A DNA stretch of 64,000 nucleotides from Callaeas wilsoni. Lineage: Eukaryota; Chordata; Aves; Passeriformes; Callaeidae. Under the pieces are notes generated by a model. The model did no database searches. It was given only the letters and a program-made list of their open reading frames with translations, and was not told the DNA's origin. The position numbers and the translations under genes were made by a program. The stretch spans positions 36,828-100,827 of the forward strand of contig VWPU01002176.1 in the NCBI GenBank assembly GCA_013398955.1. The letters run 5' to 3'. Shown in pieces: positions 25,730 through 38,336 of the stretch (the first letter of the stretch is position 1; each line of letters starts with the position of its first letter).

Positions 25730-28700
25730 GCAGTCTGCGATTTCCTTCTTAGAGTCATCTTTCCCATTTCACATTGAGAAAATGAGTGAAAACAGCAAAC
25801 AACAACTCAGGGATTGAGAATAATCTGAAAACAAACAACTAGCTCTGTCAGCCAGGAAACCATATGTACACTATAACAGTATTAGCTAGTACTGTGATAG
25901 GGAAAAAAGGAATCTGGAAGGACCAGAAAGTTTCTAAATTTCAAAAAAGTATATTCCAACAAAACTGTCATTCACTTTAGAGACATTGTCAACTACTAGG
26001 ACATTGATCAAGCCATCAGACCAATTAATTGTCAGCCATTAAGAAATCTTCAGGGCTAGAGCTGGCACTGATAGAAGTGGAAGAGTGAGGAAGATTGACT
26101 TCTTCATGATGAAAACCACACATCTTCCATCTACAGACACATCACTATTTTTCAAGATTCACATGCAATTTACAATATTGTTTCCTACATTTTTCATATG
26201 GTTCCCTTGGCACCAGATTTCATTAAGATGCTGGCAGTGCCATCTGCAGCTCCAAAAGCACCTCCTCTGTCAACAGTTTGATCTCAGATGACTCATTCAG
26301 CTTGGGCTAGCAAGCAAGCAGAAAAGCCTCTTAAGCCCGTGTAAATAAGTCAACTCAATGAGCTGCATTAAACACCTTGCAGGAAACAGTCAGTCAAGTG
26401 AAGAGAGCAAAAAAATTGCCTTTACCACAGTTTGAAATTCTAACCTTGAAATTTTGAACTTTAAATTCCAAAATTCTATAATGTGCCACAGCCCACATTC
26501 CATTGCAAAGTCCTGCACCATCATTAAAGACAAACAAAAGATACATCATTCCACCCAGCAATACAGTTGTCCCTAATCTTTGGTAGTTACCTGAAAAACC
26601 TGATGGAAAATAATCTCCCAGTTGCCAGGGCTGATACTCACAGTGGTATCAGTATCCTACGTTAGACATCTACTACTGGACGTGACTTCATTCAGCAGAG
26701 AAGTTAAGCAGAACATTTAGAAAAAGCTAACATAACATGTTTCTATGGAAATTGTTTTTATCAAAAAGGAGCAGCAGAGGTTGCATCAAAAACAGGAACC
26801 ACAAAAAAGTTAAGACCTTTCTGTTCTAACAATAATTTTCCTACTCACAAACCTTCTGAGTTAAGAATTTTCAGGTCAGTCTGGCTTGAAAATTACTTGA
26901 CGACACAAAAAAAACCAAAAAACAAACCCAACCCACTTTTGTATTATAGAGAGATACTAACTTTAAAAAAAAAATACGTGGATCTATAGTTAGTAGAATG
27001 CTAGGAAGCTCACGGAAGCTGGAAGTAACAGGCTCAGCATCCACAAGAGGGAGCCTGCCCTTGGGAACAAATCTGAACTCTTGCTCTTCATTAGACAGTT
27101 TACGGTTGTCGGACAGCTCACCAGTCCACAGTTTGGTACAGAACATTTTCCGCAAGCTTTAGACTTTAATCAGGGCTGATGTTTAAATAAGAGGAGAGTC
27201 ACAGAGAGGGAAAGCAGGAAGGAAGCTGAAACAAATCAAGAAATGGGGATGTGACCTTTACAAAGGGAATATATATAACCTGTCTAAATACACTGATTTT
27301 TAAAAGGAAGAACCAGCCCAGGGAAACAGGAATGGAACACACATAGCCAGAAGATATATTTCTTATTTATCTTGGTTCCTATAGTATGTCTATTTTCACT
27401 TCTAATCTGCTTGGAAATGACTAAATATTTGTTAGTATTTCCATTTTGGAACTATTTATCTTCATAGCCATGGTAATACATTCACATAAAGGCATCATAG
27501 CTGCCAAATTCCTTCATTACAATTTGGATCATGGTATAGAGGCTGGGGTGTTGGCACTTGCATCTCACTGGACCTGTAACAGCAGACACTCATCATCATC
27601 AAGTCATTATCACATTTTCCCTTCGTGGCTGTGTTTATTTTAAGAAATTCCCATGTGTTCAAACACTACCTAGGCTTATTTCTTGATACCAGTTTTATAT
27701 AAAACTTCAGCACAAACAAATATTTCTTTACTTTCCCTTTACAGTTCATACCTTCTGGAGCAGTTTCTACAGATTCACATCTTCAACATAACATCCAAGA
27801 ACAAAACAAAAAGCATAAAATAGACAAAACCTCGTATTTATCATGTTTTAACCACACCCTCTGCTCTCCCCCCTCCCACTGAAAGTTACTAAGTTTCCTT
27901 TCAAAACTAGTTAATTCACACCACATTTTCCTTTTTAAAAAAGACTCATATTTGGAAAGTTTTACATAATGTAATCCTCTCTAAACATTACACAACCTCA
28001 AAAGTACTGCTGATAAAACTACACACAGCAGGATATTGTTATTAAGCAAATAAAGCAAAACAAAGCATCAATTAAAATGTGATTTCTGATTATACAACAT
28101 TTTCCCCCAGTAAGGAACAGAAACCAAATTCAGAACATCTTTTCAATCTTCTTCTGGACCACCCAACTGAAACACTGAGCATAAGTCAAGTTGTTTGAGG
28201 TTTTTTAATTACTAGTTACAGCTTTCTATTCAGTGTTTATTCTCCTTTCTATATGGAAAAAAAACAACAACTAGACTCTGGGTTTTCCATATCTCGATTT
28301 AGAAAGAAAGATGTTCCTAGCATACCCAGGGCAATTCATTAACCAGGGCATGCTAAAATGATGACGACCTTACACTTGAGCAGTACAGATACAGTGATTA
28401 TCTTCTGTTGTTATCTTTCTTTGGGCGTATCAAAACTACTCGACCTTTTTTGTTTTAAATACTTACCAAATTTATATGGGACTTGCACTATTATTGTGCA
28501 GAATGAGATTACATCACTAAAGACTTTTCAGCAACATTCACATTTAACAAACTAGTTGAGAAGTCATCCCAAGTTCAGAAGCCAAAATAAAACACAATGG
28601 ACAAATACAGTCATACAGCCATAATTAAAAAATGCAAGTAAAGTGAACAAAACACATTAATAGCAGCAGACTTTCTTACAAAACAATCCCACCCACAGCT

Positions 28701-31700
28701 AACCATGCAAAAAAGAAGGCTCTGAACACTGTTACAGGAATCTAGCTTAAGTTCCATTTTCAACAAAGTACACCATTAAAAAGCTGTACATTTCTAAGGA
28801 ACTATAAACTGAAACTACAGTGTCACATTCTTATTCACGATATGAAGATATTAAGCTAAGTTCCAAATTTATGTCTCTAATTCATCAAATAATAATGCAA
28901 CATTTAATAAATACAGATTTTTTCTTAACTGCTTTCTTTTGGAGAAACAGACAAATCTTTTCAAGACAGACATCTCCACCTTTATTGAAATTTTCTCTTT
29001 GGCTACTACTCAAAGACTGGGATTTCTTTTAGTTCTTTGGGGGGGTTGTTGTTTTTGTTTCTCTTAAAATGTTAGTATCTTAAACAGTAGTAGTGAAGGC
29101 CCAAAGAACTACCAGTGCTAATGCATTTGCATACCCACACATCACACACTCAGGCCTTGCTGCATGCATAAAAGGCAGAGTTGTGAACACTCAAATTCCT
29201 CTTCCATGGAATACACAAAACTGAGTGGTTATGCTAATAGTGCTTTACTTCAGGAAACGGACTGTGAAGTCTTACAGCAACAGGAACAAAACTATGTTTT
29301 TTTAATACTAAATGTTTTCTACTTCTGTTTATTCAACATACAACAATTCTTATGCACCTTAATCTAAATTTCTCTAGAGTAAGCCTGTGAAGTAATACAC
29401 TTTTCTGTCAGCACTGAAATGCTCTCTAGGCCACAATCCTCCATTCCAAATTATTACGGTAATCTGCAGCTCTTGTAAGACAGAGTCTTCCCTGGACAAA
29501 AAGACAAATCAGCAATCAGCAGATTCCCAAGTATTTGCAGCTTTCAGTTAAATGTTAGCTTTTTCATGTTTCAGAATTTACTCTCTAATACCAACTCACT
29601 CTCTAGAGTCTATCTAGGTGTGAGAAGCACTGGCCAGCAGTGCTGGCTCCATCTGACTCCTTTTCACCACCCTAGTCAAATACACCACATGGAACACAAC
29701 AGTGCAAGCTGTCATTCATACTGCAAGAAAGAATCAGGCTCCTCTCCCCACTTGGCCCCTTTGTGGATAAAATCACGATGAAGAGAGCTTGTAACAAAAT
29801 GGTTTGGAGACCAGCAATGAACAAAACAAATTGCAGAAAAAGCTTTGATTTTCATCTACTACAAAGAAAATCCAACACCCCTGTACTCCTAAACGTTAAA
29901 TCTTGCGAACCTATTATTCCAGCAAACTGTCCAGTTCCATTTCTTTAATAAGAATTTGTATATCTGGTAGTATTATTTTTACTTCAGTGCCAAATACACA
30001 CCAAATGATCATTCTTAGGTCACCCATCTAAAAAACTTCCAACTCCTTGCAGAAATCTTGACCAATCACCTTCCTAACTCAACTACATTTCTCCCAGTTT
30101 TGCTTTTTGTTCTTCCCAATACACATGCACACATGATACTGACGTTATTTTGCTATTCCACTCATATAAGTAGGTTAACAACACATACTCATTTTAAAGC
30201 CTTCCCTACAACTCAAATCCATTTCTCTTTTCTTTCATCTTACTGAGGCAAAAGACAAAAGAGATTTTGCAACCTGATTTACAAGAACAGAAAAAGATCT
30301 CAGTTTAGCCAAAATATTAGTGAAATATTTTTAATGTTGCAACAAAATGGAAAAAATATTAATTTGAAATGAACTTCCCATAACATTAACTAGCAAAGCA
30401 AACCACATCACCATTGGTTTTGCAAAACTCCATAACAAAGTTATAAATATTTTCTTTTCCATTTCCTGCAGTGCCTTTGACACGTACACATGAAATGGGA
30501 TGATGCTGTTGTTCCATGCTGCACATTTACAGCTATTATTAAGTCTCTCACAGTATTTTTTCCCTAGTGATCACAATCTTTAGTATTTTGTATTTCCCAC
30601 ATTCTCCAGTCCATATCCACAGAAGAAATAATTCCAGTATACTTTTTTTTTTTAATTTAAATCCCTTACTATTATTTCCTCTACCAAAATTTACTGGTGT
30701 GCTGTTTACACAGTTTAGATCAGCAATCAACAGACTACAAAACAATGGACCAAATAAATACTTCACCCCAGTATCTAAAACTTCAGGAATACTGGCACAA
30801 CTGGCCATGCCCCAGCAGCTTTGAACAGAGCAAATAGCTTTAGATGCAAGACTTCGAAGGCGATATTACACTGCGTGTTGCAAAACTGTTTCATCTTAAT
30901 ATGGCAGGCTAGTTGAACAAGTTTTACCAACAGTAATCTTTATTTTAGATCTTAAAATGGTTGTACAATTTTCTGATTATGTCCTAGTCCAAGAAGACTT
31001 ACAACATGGTAAAAGATTCTCTTCTTTTACACAGATAGAGCCACTGTTATCAGTCAGAACGGTGAAGATGACCTGATTGGTATTTAGACCCTCAAATCTG
31101 AATGTGTGTGGCTACCCTCGCTGGTGAACCAAGGAAAAGCAAAACTGTGGTTATGATTTTTTTTAATATATGAAATTTAAATTTGGCATCTGCTAAACTT
31201 CCACACAAAACTAAAATTTTGCCATGAGACATCTCTTTACTCTGTGCCAAATGAATAGTTTTGGCTTCTGCACCTCTGACATGAACACTGTACTAGAGAT
31301 CAAGCAGCAAAGCATTCCTCTACAGATTTGGTAGGCTGTCCACTTCACAAAAGTTATGTTTTGTCATTTTTAGACATGACTGTGACATAAAAAAGTATAG
31401 CCTTTTGAGTGGTATTTTTATTGTGTTGTAGGCACATAAGTGACAAGGAGAGTACTGTTGCTATAACAAGTTATGGCATAGGAGAGTTGCACAAAAGTAT
31501 TTGCTCTATTGAATTTACAGACATTACTAAAATCTAGAAGGGAATTAAGCCTCTTGCCTTTTGCAAAGAATGCACAATTCATAAGGAACACAGAGAATAT
31601 GACAGAATTAATTAATCATTGATGACTAGATTTAACATTTATGCAGAAGTAGCAAGGACCAGATAGGAGTTTTCTCCAGTCTCAGAAATGATCACTGCTT

Positions 31701-34700
31701 TCATGCAGTACACATATGTGTCAGTGCCATTTTTCTAGTTCATAGAAATAACTTTCTTTAGTTCTGCTAATTTTCAAATTCTTTTCTCCCTCTTTTAGAT
31801 GCACATTTACATTCTTTTTTCTCTAATAAGCCTTCCATAACTTTGCATTCAGAAAAGCAGCTACTACAAATCCACCTTCATTATATTAGCTCTTATCCTA
31901 TCTTCATTGCAACTCTTCCCTCTGGGTCTTATCAAACTCAATACGCAGCTTTTGCAGTTTCAGGGTCAATCAACTATCTAAATCCCTGCCAGCTATCCAC
32001 CTCTCTTAGAAAAAGCCATGGAAGTGGGAAAAAAGAGTTGATGTTTCTTCTGTCTCCCCCATGTTAAAATACTAAAAGCACTGAACAGCTGCCACCAAAC
32101 CTCTCCTTGTACACGCTACCTTATAAAGTACAAGCAGCCCTTACTTAAAACTGTATGGATTACACATTCATAGCAAAAATAAAAATAGCCTTGTACTGTC
32201 TGGACAGAAAGATAAATGAAAAGAGGCAAAGATTTTGTCTCTTGTATGTATTACCCTGCAAATCCTCAAAGAGTGCTTAACTGAAAGAAGTACCCCTCCC
32301 AATTCAGCCCCTTGTTTCTTCCCCCTGAAGACTAAGGGCCCTGGAAAGAAGCCTTCAGACTGTGGTCCTTTAAACACCCTTGAGCCACGGAGGGCCTGCA
32401 CCTGGGCTTGGCTGTAAAGATGAAAAGAGTTCTGCAAGTCCCAGCTTTATTCCCCATGAGGTGGGTCTGAACAGCCATTAGCAGAGCAGGCCTCTCAAGT
32501 GTCTGAGGGAGAGAATAAACCCCGCTCGGCATTCATAAGCAGCCTTTTCCAAGTAAAGCCACCAGCCCTGGCTCCAAGTACCCTTACAACAGCTACAAAG
32601 ATCAGGACAACAGTCTGGGTTGTTCATCACTGCAGCCCTGGCTTCAGTTCTTCTCCAGGACCAAGTATTGCACTTTATATATTGGCATTTTCCTTAGCAT
32701 AATGAGAGTCCCTTTAATTGGTACTTAGATAATTTATGTGACCTTCCCACCAGGCCTCTGAGTCCCAAACAGTTCAGTTTAGTTTCAGCCGAACTGTACT
32801 GGTCTGCGTGTACAAAGTGTAGCCTAAGTCTTCCTACATGCATTGCTCATCTTCATCACTCACCTACACCTACAGCAAACCTACAGGCTCTGCCAGGACT
32901 GAGAAGAGAGCAAGCTACGCGCAGAACAGGGTAAGCCTTTCTTATCTACCCTAAGCGTATCCTAAGGCTCCTTCATCCAACATGTCAATTAAGAAATGGA
33001 TACTGCAGAATTATTTTTCAATTAGAAACACTGAAGAAAGGACTGAAATTGCAATACACTGCTTTAACTGTAAATGCTTAAATATTTCAGACAAAAGCAA
33101 ATACAAGTCTCTATCTGAATATTAAATTACAATTTAATAAATATATTCTGAGAAGTTTGAAAAACATGAAGATCCCACTGGCAGATAGAAGTCTCACTGC
33201 AGCTGTAATATTTCATCAAGTGTTAGATGGTTTATGTCAGTTGCGTGAAAAAAAAAAGGAACATTTACTGTATCAGCAGATTCCATCTGCGTTTTCTAAC
33301 TCAGTTATTGACATGTGAGAAGGATATGATCATCAGGAAAAACAAAACACACAATAAAATTTGTGGATCATCAATAATTGACTTAATCTGTGCTGGGCTT
33401 TTTTATTATTATTATTCTCTTAACATGCTTTAAAATTGTGGGGTTTAATTCCCTGAGCAAAGACCAAATAATAAATAAAACAACCTCCAAAACAATCTCT
33501 AAACCTATATGTAATTTCAATTTTTACTACAGTGTGTTTGTAAAAACACATCAGTTGAAAAGCATCTGCTCTTTAACAAAGAACATTTCATCTAGCATTA
33601 GATCTAGGATGCAAAAAACCCCATTCAAACATGCTTTCTAGGGCAACATTATTGCAAAAAGCATTTTTAGATCAACATAACAACAAAAAGCATTATGAGG
33701 GACCCAGAGCAAATTAAACCTTTTAGATAGCCTTGACTTTGATACAATGGAACATATGGAAGTAGATCTGTGCTGAGATAAGTGGATACGCAATTTTGTA
33801 GTAATGTTCTTTCCCTTGCCAATTTCCTATTCTTTTTGAAGAATACAGGCAGTAGCTACTGCAACCAGAACATGATGTGATGTCTGTTTCAAACTCCCTT
33901 TTTGTTTTTTCTTATAGAAGCTTGTATATCCTTATCAAGAACATATAGACAAATCTGGCAAAACAATAACTTTATTTTAACTACAGAAAAATTTTGTTGA
34001 TAAATGCTATGTACGTCAGTAATTTTCTAAGAAAAACTATGCTCTTTATAAGAATGTACACTTTGGGAAATATTTTTAAATGGAAAAATATTGTGTTGTT
34101 TGAATGCTGTGTGAGTAACTTTAAAGAAGCTTTAAAACAAATTCAATGCATTTAAAACGCTATATAAATCAACGTTCAGGATGAAGGGTCAACAGGGGTT
34201 AAACTGTCTGTCCTTCTTGATTGCCTTCATAAATGTCTTTTCTAGCTGTATTATAGAAGCAACTGCAGCATAACTTGGATATTAAAACCTCCACGGAAAC
34301 CAACAATAAAAGCTGCTAAGAATTTCACAATGGGTTGGTTTTTTTTTTTTTTCTCTCTTAGGTGTTAATTAAATGATCATTTAACACTGAAATGTAAACA
34401 CAACATTTTCATCTACTGACAGCATAGCCCATTATAAATCCAGGGTAATAAACGTCCTGGTGTTAATACTCTGAACCAAGTTCCCACAACACACTAAGAT
34501 GCCTTGTCGTGTCTAAGGTTAAGCATCTAGACACAAAACAAAGATTGCGCCTACTCGACTTCCAGTTCAATTTTCCCATCGCCCAGTGACCTAGGTAACA
34601 CTTTGAGCAATAAAGAATAAATTTAATTTCTCCAGCATTTTGTGAGGATTAGGAACAATTGTTGGCCTGCAATGACTTTTTATCCTTGGATTCTTTCTCT

Positions 34701-35659
34701 TCCAGAGCATTCCCCCAGTTCTAAAAGAAAATTCTGATGGTTTAAGACACAGAACAAACAGAACTTTAAATTAGGCTTTTTTCAATCAATTGGAACTCTT
34801 GGAGGGGAAGCAATCAACTTTTCTTTGGACTTTTCTCAGCTATTCAGTTACTTCAGGCTTTAATCTTCCACTTGTAGAAGAAACCTACCATCACAGGGAC
34901 AAGCCTCTATAGTTTCAGATTTTCCCTTGGCTTGATTTATTCCTCTTTTCTGCTCTTTTTTTTTAATCAAGATGACACGGCTGCACTTAAATGTCCACTC
35001 TGTGAAAGCCAAGACTTACAGATGTCCTCTTTTATAACATTTCACACCATGTTTCTGCACCACATAATAATGGCAATTCCTCTGACATGCTTTTTTACTG
35101 TTCATGACTTCCTTCACTGAGTTTCAGTTTTCTGCTTAACTCCTGACTAAACAGTTTCCTGTATCACAATTTACCAAAGCTTTCAAGGTCAACCCTCCAG
35201 CAACAAGCCAGGGGCTAATTCAGACTGGACATGAATATGCTTACAGGTGATCCAAAACCAGCCACTTTTATTTTTGTATTAAAACACAATTCTCAGCTTT
35301 AACTGCTATGATGCCAACAAAGACACAGAAGATAATTATTTATGCTTGGGATCAAAGTACCAAAACCACAATAGCTAAAGTAGACCTCTCAATTACTCTG
35401 AATACCACCACACTATTTAAATAGAGCTATGGCTTGAGTAATTAATGTGATTCATGTTTTCACATTAGACATATTTAAATGCCAGTAGCTAATAGCATAA
35501 AAATTTTTAAATAACACAGATATTTATGTTGGTCGAGAAGAATTGCCGTAAGTCATATTTTTGTTTGCTTGGCGTTTAACATAAATTTCCAATTAAGGTT
35601 AAACGTGACTGAATGGTTTTGGAGTGTTTGTTCTAATGAAAAAATCAATAATTATAAGC

Positions 35660-35740
35660 ATCACAGAATCACAGAATCTGAGTTGGGAGAGACCCGCAAG
35701 GATCAAAGTCCAACTCCTGGATATCCCTATAGATGACTTT
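35660..35740 (-). mobile_element. CR1 LINE, 3' terminal fragment
   Basis: The plus strand shows the doubled terminal repeat ATCACAGAATCACAGAATC, followed by GAGTTGGGAGAGACCCGCAA and AGTCCAACTCCTGG. This is the reverse complement of a CR1 3' end. The repeated octamer is the diagnostic CR1 tail. Decayed homology may extend to about 35830. Confidence 0.88.
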
Positions 35741-38131
35741 TGCTGAAATTAGTCAACCATATCACTTAGTAATGCAGCTTATATAAAGAGTTAGTGATAT
35801 GCCCAGATCAGAACTCATTTATAGCCTCAGCAGTCCATCCAATTTGCCATTTTAAGCCATAGCGAAAGAAATATCAGTTGTAAAAAACCAACAAAATTAT
35901 GTTCTTATAAAGAAAGAAATAAAGGCAAAATCAACCACAAGTCAAAGACAGTTTCCAGTTATCTCAAAAGTAAAAAATATAAATATCCATATTGAGAGCA
36001 TCATTTCACAATAAAATAGTTTGTTTCCAATTTCAGAACTCTCGCACTATTACTTTCAGTAACAACGATTCACCTGATTTCTGTGTATTTGGTACATCCT
36101 TTTTTTTCTTGCACAGCACCATAGCAGGTGACATGCAAATCCAAGAGAAAGCATAGATCAGGAAAGGCCAGCAGGTTAAGAGATTCTATAACAAATGGCA
36201 GGAAGAGTACCATAGAGAAGTTTGAAGTCCAAGAATTGCACAGAGTGATAATTCGTTTGACTTTTTCTTTCCTGACTACATTTCAAAAGTTCATTCTGGT
36301 TCTACCAACATTTTCAATCAGCTCAATCTAAGGCTGAACGGTTGCTGTTGCTAGGATATAGCTACTGCAAGTTGTACACCAAATGCATATAAGCAATACT
36401 TGTTTCTTTGCTCAAAAAATCAATTACCTGATGAATTGTAAGCATTTTTGTAGCACTTCCAAAAATCTCTAAAATGCCATCCTGCCATATCAGTAAGGCT
36501 TGTGTCTGAAGCAAAGCTATAGTGGTGGTTTTTTGTTTTATTCAGTATCTTGAGATGACAGAGTTTCCAATTTTGAAACATTATAGCAGAGAATGAAAGG
36601 TGGAAGCAAGTGGTGGTAGGACCAGAAAAAAGATGACATGGGAGTTAAATTGCATAAAGTGTTTAAGCTCTCAATTCTCTTTTGTCTTTACATTAAAAAT
36701 GAGCACGTAACAGAAGTAACAGTCTTTATAATGTCTCACAAAAGTTTATCTCCTAGTTCTTTCATACCAGAAATGAACGCCAGAAAACAGGTATTACAAA
36801 CCTAGCACAGAGGTAACGTGCTTTTAGTTTGCTTTATTCTTACAGGCAATGAACCTTAAAAAGCATATTTTAAATACACATTAATTCTTCTATTTTTTAG
36901 ATAGGCCTGTCTGTCTACCGGTTGGGATTATACAAAAATAAACTCTCAGAAAAGTAACTGGCAGTGGCCATGCAGAGTAAGGGACCACATTCACCCTGAA
37001 AACATTCCATACTGGGGCAATAAAACCTCTTGTTAGCAAAAATGCAGTGATGTAGCAAACCAGTAAGTGTGCTTCCACACTGCAAAAAAGATTAGTAATT
37101 ATTCATATATTAAAGATTTCTTTTTAATTACTGGCTTACAATATCACAAAGCCAGAACTCTATACTCATTTATACCTATACTAATATTCAGCATGTCTTC
37201 CCTAAACAATAATTTTGAATAAAGTTACTTTCTAAGAACTATAGTCACAGTTCAAGAGTGATGCTAACAAAATAATGCCAGCATTTAAAAACTAATTAGC
37301 AGTAGAATCGCTATATTCTTGCCAACTGAACTTAATTGGCTAGATAAAACAAATCAAACATTCTTGAACTAAGCAACTGTGGTAAAAAAAATACAACTCA
37401 AAACACAAGCCAGATTGATACAATGTAGGGAAGACTTATTTGCTTCCATTTAGCTCTAAAATGATAAGATTTAATTCTATCGCATGAAGAAAAAGAAAGG
37501 AGTTGCCTTGTGTGCATGCTGCTAGAATACACCGTAGCAAAACTATGAAAACTGAAACAAGTGAGTAAAATGTCTCAACACACTATCCTGGGGAGGATAT
37601 ATCAACAAGGTGGCTTCATAATTCATGTTCGAATAAATGTTAAATTGCTGTCCATCCAGCCACCTCTGCAATAAAGTGGAGCATACTGTAATGCTGCTGC
37701 AGCACAGTGGAAACCAAACCACTGCACTTACCTGACAGCAGTTCCATTAACAATCTGCTCTCAAAAGGAGAAAAATTCTTCAATATTGCCTTTTGAAAAG
37801 GGTAAACTCATTTTTGCTCCTCGCTGGATTTAACACTCAGAGCAGGTGTTTGCAGTTGGAATATTTCAGAGGCTTTGAGATAATGAGCATTTTTCTAATG
37901 AGTGATTCCTTTATTGAGTTGTTAAAATGGATTCACACTGAAGATAAGTGTCTTTTCTACAAAATTATGACCATAGTCTCACTTACCGTTAAAAGAAATA
38001 TGACAAATTCATAAACTACACCTTAACAACAGGGAGTCCAGCACTTAAAAATATTTAAAAGTCCTTGTTCTAGCACCTTACATGCACCATCTTATTACCT
38101 TTTTCCCTTCCTATATGATGTGGTTTGTTTT

Positions 38132-38159
38132 GCGTTTTTTTTTTTCTTTTTTTCTCTCT
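38132..38159 (+). repeat. Poly-T / pyrimidine tract before CpG cluster
   Basis: A T-run with single C interruptions leads into TCTCTCTC immediately before the CpG-rich segment. On the plus strand it could serve as the pyrimidine tract of a 3' splice site (ACACTCAG follows). On the minus strand it is an A-rich run. Confidence 0.6.
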
Positions 38160-38336
38160 CGGCACAACAACACTCAGCAAGCGATGCGAACGGCACCTCC
38201 GGCACCAGCAGCGAGAGGCGGCGGGAGAAGTTCCCCGGGCCGCCGGCTCCCCGCGCCGGGAGCGGCCACGGGCTGGGGCTGCCGGCCGGGATGAGTAATG
38301 ATGTCGCTCCGGCCGGACAACGGTAACCCTGGCAAC
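38160..38336. promoter_or_regulatory. Isolated intronic CpG cluster (candidate internal promoter, enhancer or exon)
   Basis: About 22 CG dinucleotides fall in about 170 bp, whereas tens of kilobases on either side are AT-rich and CpG-poor. The cluster follows a long plus-strand pyrimidine tract (38136-38159) and ends at an RFX X-box. It resembles no CR1 or LTR. It could be an alternative promoter for SLIT2 or an antisense transcript, an enhancer, or an exon: the plus-strand frame from about 38180 to the stop at 38324-38326 has strongly GC-biased third positions (SDANGTSGTSSERRREKFPG is part of it). I do not recognise the peptide. Confidence 0.5.
38323..38336 (+). promoter_or_regulatory. RFX X-box motif GTAACCCTGGCAAC
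   Basis: All fourteen bases satisfy the RFX consensus GTNRCCNNRGYAAC, with both half-sites complete (GTAACC and GGCAAC, two-base spacer). X-boxes are bound by RFX factors at ciliary and neural genes (established knowledge). Here the site marks the edge of the intronic CpG cluster. Occupancy is inferred only. Confidence 0.55.

Noticed and set aside
34956..35020. ACTTACAG at about 35014 as a possible donor for the missing SLIT2 exon 5
   Set aside because: The frame ending there reads ..KCYKRGHL and shows no leucine-rich repeat or similarity to the expected exon.
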